From contig CAYMWF010000126.1 in assembly GCA_964394085.1 (NCBI GenBank), positions 1 through 12,379 on the forward strand: a stretch of 12,379 nucleotides of DNA, written 5' to 3'. The stretch is from CAYMWF01 sp964394085 [NCBI: uncultured Gemmatimonadota bacterium]. Its GTDB lineage: Bacteria; GCA-2686955; CAYMWF01. The position numbers and the translations under genes are program-made. The notes below the pieces were generated by a model, which was not told where the DNA came from, searched no databases, and was given only the letters and a program-made list of their open reading frames with translations. Numbering within the stretch: the first letter of the stretch is position 1; every line of letters starts with the position of its first letter. This document shows positions 7,836 through 12,379 of the stretch, piece after piece.

Positions 7836-7960
7836 ACGTCTCACAAGCGGCGAATAAAGTAATTGAATAAAAAAAAAGAGCTTTACAAAGAGGATTGAGC
7901 CGGAGAATTTATGGAAGAAGCGTATGAAGTCTTTGAAGCATTTCGAAAGGAAACAGACTT
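7836..7960. other. AT-rich intergenic segment at the compositional boundary
   Basis: This stretch contains a run of nine A residues (7869-7877) and no GC-rich stem, so I see no convincing intrinsic terminator for the upstream operon. It contains the start of a small frame at 7911 with a good GGAG (7902-7905, 5 bases before the ATG). That frame encodes an amphipathic N-terminus and then overlaps the ferredoxin-like gene out of frame. No confident promoter was identified. Confidence 0.5.
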
Positions 7961-8521
7961 ATGGGAACCGACCACAAGCATAGAGTCTGCACATTCCATG
8001 AGGCGGAAGCTGCAATCAAAGCGAATGAGAAGATCTACATCAACGATTGCTTCTGTCGAACGCCCGCCCGGGACGGGAAAACACCATACGATTACTGCGG
8101 ACACACCATAGAAACCTGCATGGGCTTTTATCCTCCGAGCGGCGACGATCCCCAGTACAGCGCAAGAGAAATCAGTCGGGAGGAAGCTCTCGGTTTATTC
8201 GATGACTGGAAGAAGCAGGGCCATTTCTTCCGCTTCATGGAAGATGAAAGATGGATCTGCTTCTGCTGTGCATGCGGCTGTGGTTTCTTTCGCGATAAAA
8301 ACGGACGACTCGTGGAAGATTCCTGCGACAAGAGCCTTCACATCGAATTGACGGATGCGGACGAATGCAGCGATTGCGGCGAATGCATCGACCCATGCGC
8401 CTACGATGCCCGCACACTGGAAGATGGAGCGCTGAAGATAACGCGTGAGAACTGCTATGGCTGTTCCGCCTGCGAATACTTCTGCACGGAGAACGCAATC
8501 ACAATGATCCCACGTCAATAA
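7961..8521 (+). CDS. Cysteine-rich 4Fe-4S ferredoxin-like protein
   Basis: A 186-residue, 19-cysteine iron-sulfur protein, soluble with no signal peptide. The C-terminal third is a 2[4Fe-4S] ferredoxin with CxxCxxCxxxC motifs at Cys136/139/142/146 and Cys165/168/171/175. The N-terminal part has CFCR (Cys30, Cys32) followed by Cys46 and ETC (Cys53), then REISREEAL, and a cluster WICFCCACGC (Cys100/102/103/105/107). This order resembles a family of polyferredoxins from anaerobes with CICR, ETC and CNCCxCCC motifs; I recall it as uncharacterised. Those are often longer at the N-terminus, so this one may be shortened. The frame is closed by a stop at 7934-7936, so ATG 7961 (AAGGA 9 bases upstream) is the first good start. 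A role as an electron carrier, possibly for the AOR 2-4 kb away, is inference. Confidence 0.82.
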   Translation: MGTDHKHRVCTFHEAEAAIKANEKIYINDCFCRTPARDGKTPYDYCGHTIETCMGFYPPSGDDPQYSAREISREEALGLFDDWKKQGHFFRFMEDERWICFCCACGCGFFRDKNGRLVEDSCDKSLHIELTDADECSDCGECIDPCAYDARTLEDGALKITRENCYGCSACEYFCTENAITMIPRQ

Positions 8522-8675
8522 CGAGAGTGTTCTTCGACGGCAAATTGCTCTTTCGTTCATGCATGTTTTGACCGAACTTCTTAACCGCCGTTTCCAGAAC
8601 TGCGCTGAAGATAATCATGGCTCCCCAACCGGAATTCTCACGGCATCGGTTTACAACTTCTGGTTGATTAGTCAT
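8499..8675 (-). CDS. Possible small hypothetical protein, divergent from fic
   Basis: A 58-residue frame starting MTNQPEVVNRCREN and containing a hydrophobic stretch (WGAMIIFSAVLETAV) followed by a basic tail. I do not recognise it. In its favour: AAGGA lies 8 bases upstream (complement of 8684-8688), and a divergent promoter candidate is visible on the minus strand, with -35 TTGTCA (complement of 8746-8751) and -10 GATAAT (complement of 8721-8726), though the spacer of 19 is long. It lacks the SxxxEG motif of FicA antitoxins. Its last 23 bases overlap the end of the ferredoxin-like gene on the other strand. It may equally be chance or a gene remnant. Confidence 0.33.
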   Translation of the reverse strand: MTNQPEVVNRCRENSGWGAMIIFSAVLETAVKKFGQNMHERKSNLPSKNTLVIDVGSL

Positions 8676-8707
8676 GCCTTCTTTCCTTCTTACATCATTT
8701 CGCCTTG

Positions 8708-8780
8708 ATTTATCCATTTAATTATCCGTTTTTATCCAATTAACTTGACAAACACTCCCGAAATGGATAAATATGGATAA
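8708..8780. repeat. TTATCC/GGATAA operator-like repeat array
   Basis: Five copies of TTATCC or its complement lie here: direct copies at 8710-8715, 8722-8727 and 8732-8737, and inverted copies at 8765-8770 and 8775-8780. The outer pair expands to a perfect 12-bp inverted repeat, ATTTATCCATTT at 8708-8719 against 8761-8772, with centres 53 bp apart (about five helical turns). Spacings of 10-12 bp within each half keep the copies on nearly one DNA face. The copies cover the -10 of the fic promoter and the -10 of the possible divergent promoter. This is the layout of an operator for a regulator that loops or binds cooperatively; the winged-helix end of the Fic protein is a natural candidate. Confidence 0.7.
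8745..8773 (+). promoter_or_regulatory. Candidate promoter for the fic gene
   Basis: A perfect -35 TTGACA at 8745-8750 is followed by weaker -10 choices: GATAAA at 8766-8771 (spacer 15) or TAAATA at 8768-8773 (spacer 17). The transcript would begin near 8778-8780, so the ATG at 8773 would fall before the RNA start, while GGAGG at 8787-8791 and ATG 8797 fit a short leader. Two GGATAA repeats overlap the -10 region, suggesting repression when bound. Confidence 0.5.
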
Positions 8781-8796
8781 ACTACTGGAGGTTCTG

Positions 8797-9843
8797 ATGG
8801 ATGCTTTGTCAAAAATGCAAATTACTCCAAGTCTGGTCAAGACTATAGGCGAAATCGATGAGTTCAAGGGACGTTGGGAGGTGCTGGGCAATCTGGCTCC
8901 GGAACGTCTATCCGCACTTAAGCGTATTGCAACGATCGAATCGGTGGGATCATCGACAAGAATCGAAGGCGTCAAGCTTGGCAATGACGAAATTGAGCGG
9001 CTAATTTCGGGATTGGATGTCAGTTCATTTCGATCCCGCGATGAGGAGGAAGTAGCGGGTTATGCCGATTTGATGGAGATGGTCTTCGAATCCTTTAATG
9101 ACATCCCGCTCACCGAAAACACCATCCGACACCTTCACGGGATTCTGCTGAAACACTCACGGCGAGATGAGCGGCATAGGGGCAACTACAAAACGCTGCC
9201 CAATAATGTGGAAGCCTTCGACGCGGAAAGTCGCAGCATCGGTGTGATATTCGAAACTGCCACCCCTTTTGATACACCTCGTTTGATGGAGGGCCTGGTT
9301 ACCTGGATCAACGAGGCCAACAAGAAGAGAGAGCACCATCCATTACTGATCATTGCTGTTTTTGTGGTGCGGTTTCTGGCAATTCACCCTTTTCAGGATG
9401 GAAACGGTCGCCTGTCCAGGGCACTGACCACGCTTCTACTGCTCCGAGCCGGTTACGCATATGTGCCGTATGGTTCGCTGGAACGAATCATTGAAGACAA
9501 TAAGGACGAGTATTACAAGGCTCTGCGCAGAGCTCAGGCAACCCTGGATAAGGATGAGTCCAGCCTTATCGACTGGCTCATCTTCTTTGTGGGTGCCTTG
9601 CATCGACAAAAGGAAGTTCTCGAGTTCAAGATAAAAAGAGAAAAACTTATGGCTCCGCTTGCACCGCTTTCAGAAAAAATCATGGGCATCGTGCGAGAGC
9701 ATGGCCGCGTAACAGTACGAGAAGCTGCAGCTATTACCCAGGCCAATCGAAACACCGTCAAGGAACACCTCAAGCAGCTCGTCAACGCGGGACATCTGGC
9801 AAGGCGAGGGCAAGGCAGGGGAACCTGGTACGAGAAGGCATAG
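8797..9843 (+). CDS. Fic family protein (class II, with C-terminal winged helix)
   Basis: A 348-residue Fic-domain protein; family members usually transfer AMP from ATP to a hydroxyl on a target protein. The full active motif HPFQDGNGR lies at 197-205, with catalytic His197 and phosphate-binding GNGR. The N-terminal inhibitory helix motif STRIEG (53-58), matching [S/T]xxxE[G/N] with inhibitory Glu57, makes it a class II, self-inhibited Fic like SoFic. The C-terminus (about 292-348) reads as a winged helix-turn-helix (VREAAAITQANRNTVKEHLK) ending in a basic QGRGTWYEKA wing. Start choice: ATG 8797 has GGAGG exactly 5 bases upstream and lies downstream of the promoter; the in-frame ATG 8773 would add 8 residues but overlaps the -10. 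The gene has its own promoter and lower GC than the operon before it. Its target is unknown. Confidence 0.93.
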   Translation: MDALSKMQITPSLVKTIGEIDEFKGRWEVLGNLAPERLSALKRIATIESVGSSTRIEGVKLGNDEIERLISGLDVSSFRSRDEEEVAGYADLMEMVFESFNDIPLTENTIRHLHGILLKHSRRDERHRGNYKTLPNNVEAFDAESRSIGVIFETATPFDTPRLMEGLVTWINEANKKREHHPLLIIAVFVVRFLAIHPFQDGNGRLSRALTTLLLLRAGYAYVPYGSLERIIEDNKDEYYKALRRAQATLDKDESSLIDWLIFFVGALHRQKEVLEFKIKREKLMAPLAPLSEKIMGIVREHGRVTVREAAAITQANRNTVKEHLKQLVNAGHLARRGQGRGTWYEKA

Positions 9844-10007
9844 TTTTGACAAATTCTCGACGACCATTCGACATGATTGCCGTTACAAATTCGGAACACA
9901 AAAAGAAAAATGCTGTTCCCTGCGTTTCAAAGAGTGATCGTAAAATATGGCTCCTCCTGTTGGACACTTTTCGAACTTTTCTCCTCACCGATATGTACAC
10001 GACAACC
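9844..10007. other. Intergenic region between convergent fic and moaD-like genes
   Basis: A 164-base gap between convergent genes. A weak stem, GGAACA at 9893-9898 pairing with TGTTCC at 9914-9919 across an A-rich 15-base loop, is the only hairpin I see. It lacks the length and adjoining T tract of a strong intrinsic terminator. No convincing gene is present. Confidence 0.4.
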
Positions 10008-10286
10008 CTACCCTCCGGCTGCCAGCTGCAATATCGAGAGGGTATCTCCATCTTTCAGTGAAAATCTGTTTTTACCGGTTTCGATTTTAACATCGTTGAG
10101 TGAAAGAAAAGTGGGAGGGCGAAATCTTTTGATCTGCCTGAAGGCCGCTCTGCTGATCGCACCGGATTTGTACAGCATCGAAAGAGCCTGTTTCGGGCCG
10201 GAGCCTTCTTTCAGCTGTATTGTCTTGGATACAGTGACAAACTGCCCTGCATACAAGCCGATAACCTTTATTTCCACTTCTATCAT
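10008..10286 (-). CDS. MoaD/ThiS-like sulfur carrier protein
   Basis: A 92-residue ubiquitin-fold sulfur carrier. The C-terminus reads LKDGDTLSILQLAAGG followed directly by the stop, giving the exposed Gly-Gly tail that is adenylated and thiocarboxylated in MoaD and ThiS. Small size, the beta-strand start IEVEIKVIGLY and the DGD turn before the last strand all fit. It follows the AOR gene on the minus strand, sharing an ATGA overlap (start and stop overlap by 4 bases), so the two are translationally coupled. MoaD-like genes often sit beside tungsten AOR genes, presumably supplying dithiolene sulfur for the tungstopterin cofactor; a dedicated role here is inferred. The activating MoeB-like and MoaE-like partners are not in the window. 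Confidence 0.9.
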   Translation of the reverse strand: MIEVEIKVIGLYAGQFVTVSKTIQLKEGSGPKQALSMLYKSGAISRAAFRQIKRFRPPTFLSLNDVKIETGKNRFSLKDGDTLSILQLAAGG

Positions 10287-12292
10287 GCGTCGTCCGAATA
10301 GATTTCCCTTGCGATATCATCCAACTGAAGTGCTCCAAGGGTTTTTGATGTTGGAATCCCCGTGGATTCATCCCAACCCATGCCGATCAAAAAATCGCGT
10401 CTCAATTTGTCGCCATCTATGGTTATTCCCTTTAAGGGGCCTTCGGTCAGAGCAGGATCGCCCAGCACCCGCCCGGGCAGTTTGAAATCTTTCACCACGT
10501 TGATGCCTTGTTTTGCATTGAAGGCCTGACGGATTGCCTGGATCCTGGCGCCCACTTCGAGGTAGTACTCTGCCGGATAATTCCACCCTGTTGCCGCGTT
10601 GATGTAATCCGGTACTCTCAATTTTCCACCCATCTGGATTCCGAACAGACACATCCCGCAGGCGTTGGCTGTCTGCATATATTTACTGCCGGCTATCAGC
10701 AAGGTGTTTTTATCGGGAGTCGTGTTGTAACGGTCTTTCGGTCTGAAGAAGGCCGGCATTTTGGGCAGTCCTTTGAACAGCTTATGCAAAGCGAATACTT
10801 CCAGCCACTGGAAACCATAATTGGTATGACGGCCGGGAGTCGGCTCACAGGAATAAGAAACCGCAAACCCCGGATCGAAGCGGGTGTCGTGCATGGCCAG
10901 TTCCTGTCCCCCGGCCTGCATGGTGTACTTTTCAGCTCCATTACCGATTTTTTCAGCAGCTGCGCGGGAACCGTCTGCAAAAATATCGCCGCACCCATCA
11001 CGCGAAATCATCTTGTCGATCAGCGCCATAATCGCGTCAGCATCTCCCCATTCCAGCTCAATCCCGTCCAGGTCGTCTTTGGACAAAATTCCGTGCTCGA
11101 TGCATTCCAGTGCAAATGCAACTGTAGCACCGGCCGAAATGGTATCCATTCCGGCGCGATTGAGTTTGTCATTGATCAGGAAGATCGAATCGAGATCTTT
11201 GTTCAGCAGAAGCGTTCCGAAAGAACAGCAGGTTTCGTATTCCGGTTTATGCGTGTGTTCGAGCGTTACGCCCTTTGCGGTGATCTTCACGATACCGCCG
11301 CATCCCAGCGGGCAGGAAACACAATGATATTTTTTAACCTCGTGCTGTGTAATCAGCGCCGGGTTGATATTGCTCGAGTGGGTAGCCAGCGGGTAATCGA
11401 CCACGCCGGCGCCTTTCCAGTTCTTGACGGGTGAATCTCCGCTTTCCGAACTGAGAACGTTGGTTACGATGGTTCCGTATTGTGCGAAAGTAATTCGGAT
11501 CAAATCGCCTGTATAGGCCATCTGCATCGGTGACACGCGAAGGAACTGAGACAGCCGGTTGACAACTCCGCGACCGAGATATTTGCCTGCTCCAAGGCCC
11601 TTTTTGAACCATTTGTTGAATTCTTGATTGAGTTCCTTGACCTGTTCCGGTCTGGCGGAAACGATCTTCTCCCCGCCCGACAGCACAATTCCTTTCAGCT
11701 TTTTGGAACCCATGACCGCACCGAGGCCTGAACGCGCTGCAATCCGGCCGAGATCGTTCACCACACCGGAAATCAGCGAAAGCTTTTCCCCAGCGGGACC
11801 GATCACGGCCGCTCTTGCCGATTTCACTCCTGATTCCTCGATCAGCGCCCTTTCGGAGTCTACCGCATCTTTACCCCAGAGATGGGTTGCATCTACGAGT
11901 TCCGCTTCGCCTTTGATCACTTTGAGATACACGGGAGTTTCAGAAGCTCCCGTAAAGAAAATGCCGTCCACACCGCACCGTTTGATCGCCGGAGAAAAAT
12001 TCCCGCCGCAGTTCGCCTCGCCGTACCCCCCGGTTAACGGTGATTTACCCGTGACCATCCATCTACCGGAGAACAGTGTCCCCGTCCCAGTAAGGAGACC
12101 GGATACAATCCCTAAAACATTGTCCGGACCCAGTGGGTCCGCCTCTGCCGGAATTCGATCATACAGAATTCTCGCAGCCAGGCCGGCGCCCGACAAGACC
12201 TGCTCGTAGAAGCTGTCCGGAAGCTCCTCACAGGTAATTGCACCGGTTGAAAGGTCCACCCACATAATTTTTCCCATGTATCCGAGACCCAT
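10283..12292 (-). CDS. Aldehyde ferredoxin oxidoreductase (tungsten-pterin, AOR family)
   Basis: A 669-residue cytoplasmic enzyme that oxidises aldehydes to acids with ferredoxin as electron acceptor, or the reverse at low potential. The N-terminus MGLGYMGKIMWVDLSTG is typical of the family, as are the following LSGAGLAARILYD and the tungstopterin-binding region with SPLTGGYGEANCGGNF (about 84-99). Cluster ligands are Cys324, Cys327 and Cys331 in HCVSCPLGC, with Cys548 in NACGMC as the fourth. The two pterin-contact motifs read NRAGMD (378-383) and NACGMC (543-548), with Asn at the first position rather than the Asp of the Pyrococcus DxxGL pattern; whether Asn is normal in this subfamily I cannot check. 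ATG 12292 is chosen because GGAGG (complement of 12298-12302) is 5 bases upstream; a TTG 12 bases earlier is an inferior start. The gene is overlapped by moaD-like at its end. Confidence 0.95.
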   Translation of the reverse strand: MGLGYMGKIMWVDLSTGAITCEELPDSFYEQVLSGAGLAARILYDRIPAEADPLGPDNVLGIVSGLLTGTGTLFSGRWMVTGKSPLTGGYGEANCGGNFSPAIKRCGVDGIFFTGASETPVYLKVIKGEAELVDATHLWGKDAVDSERALIEESGVKSARAAVIGPAGEKLSLISGVVNDLGRIAARSGLGAVMGSKKLKGIVLSGGEKIVSARPEQVKELNQEFNKWFKKGLGAGKYLGRGVVNRLSQFLRVSPMQMAYTGDLIRITFAQYGTIVTNVLSSESGDSPVKNWKGAGVVDYPLATHSSNINPALITQHEVKKYHCVSCPLGCGGIVKITAKGVTLEHTHKPEYETCCSFGTLLLNKDLDSIFLINDKLNRAGMDTISAGATVAFALECIEHGILSKDDLDGIELEWGDADAIMALIDKMISRDGCGDIFADGSRAAAEKIGNGAEKYTMQAGGQELAMHDTRFDPGFAVSYSCEPTPGRHTNYGFQWLEVFALHKLFKGLPKMPAFFRPKDRYNTTPDKNTLLIAGSKYMQTANACGMCLFGIQMGGKLRVPDYINAATGWNYPAEYYLEVGARIQAIRQAFNAKQGINVVKDFKLPGRVLGDPALTEGPLKGITIDGDKLRRDFLIGMGWDESTGIPTSKTLGALQLDDIAREIYSDDA

Positions 12293-12338
12293 GGCATCCT
12301 CCAAACTTTGCCTATAAAAACATACGAAAGCTTATCAG

Positions 12339-12356
12339 ATTACGCTCTGAGCGAAT
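12339..12356. promoter_or_regulatory. Palindromic operator-like site upstream of the AOR gene
   Basis: CGCTC, one T, GAGCG (12343-12353) is a perfect inverted repeat. It is flanked by ATTA and AAT, which extend the symmetry with one unpaired base. It lies about 50 bp upstream of the AOR start on the minus strand, where a regulator of the AOR-moaD pair could bind. No clear -35/-10 pair is assigned in this region; TATAGG (complement of 12311-12316) is one possible -10. It is short enough to be chance. Confidence 0.3.
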
Positions 12357-12379
12357 AGCGGTAAAACAAATCGAAACAA

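Noticed and set aside
7836-7900. Intrinsic terminator after the SDR gene, suggested by the nine-A run
   Set aside because: On the plus strand the run is A, not T, and no GC-rich stem precedes a T tract on either strand.
8708-8780. CRISPR-like or tandem-repeat array
   Set aside because: The repeated unit is only 6-12 bases, occurs in both orientations at helical spacing around a promoter, and has no spacer pattern; an operator array explains it better.
9846-10061. Small plus-strand frame between fic and the moaD-like gene
   Set aside because: It starts at TTG without a ribosome site, runs into the moaD-like gene on the other strand, and has no recognisable sequence.
10508-11434. 308-codon plus-strand frame opposite the AOR gene
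   Set aside because: It is antisense to conserved AOR cluster motifs and encodes no recognisable domain.

Overview
The window looks like chromosomal DNA from a strict anaerobe, probably a sulfate-reducing, syntrophic or fermentative bacterium of deltaproteobacterial type; that assignment is inferred from gene content only. The evidence is an oxygen-sensitive glycyl radical enzyme (GRE) with its radical-SAM activase, a tungsten-type aldehyde:ferredoxin oxidoreductase (AOR), and a cysteine-dense polyferredoxin. There are no rRNA, tRNA, CRISPR or transposase genes that I can support.

Region 1 (about 1-7835) is one tightly packed, very GC-rich plus-strand operon. In order it encodes an acetoacetate-decarboxylase-family protein, an acyl-CoA dehydrogenase, a TetR regulator, a GRE, the GRE activase, an extended SDR (3beta-HSD/dihydroflavonol-reductase-like) and a classical SDR. 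Neighbouring genes overlap or are separated by one base, so co-transcription and translational coupling are very likely. The GRE has the Cys-X-Glu active site and C-terminal Gly loop of the dehydratase/decarboxylase/C-X-lyase branch, but its active-site surroundings match no characterised subtype I know. The acyl-CoA dehydrogenase carries Asp where the catalytic Glu is expected, as in the alicyclic acyl-CoA dehydrogenases of benzoate/cyclohexanecarboxylate-degrading anaerobes. Together these suggest an undescribed anaerobic pathway, perhaps for an alicyclic, terpenoid or steroid-like compound, with TetR sensing an intermediate. The pathway is inference; the gene families are solid.

Region 2 (about 7836-12379) has clearly lower GC and different codon usage. 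It holds a 19-cysteine ferredoxin-like protein, a Fic AMP-transferase-like gene with its own promoter and an array of TTATCC/GGATAA repeats, a possible divergent 58-residue ORF sharing that control region, and a minus-strand pair: AOR followed by a MoaD/ThiS-like sulfur carrier ending in Gly-Gly. The AOR, its sulfur carrier and the nearby ferredoxin make a plausible aldehyde/acid redox module. Fic looks like an unrelated insertion with local control.

The composition change at about 7.84 kb marks a boundary between two DNA segments, either from horizontal transfer or an assembly junction.
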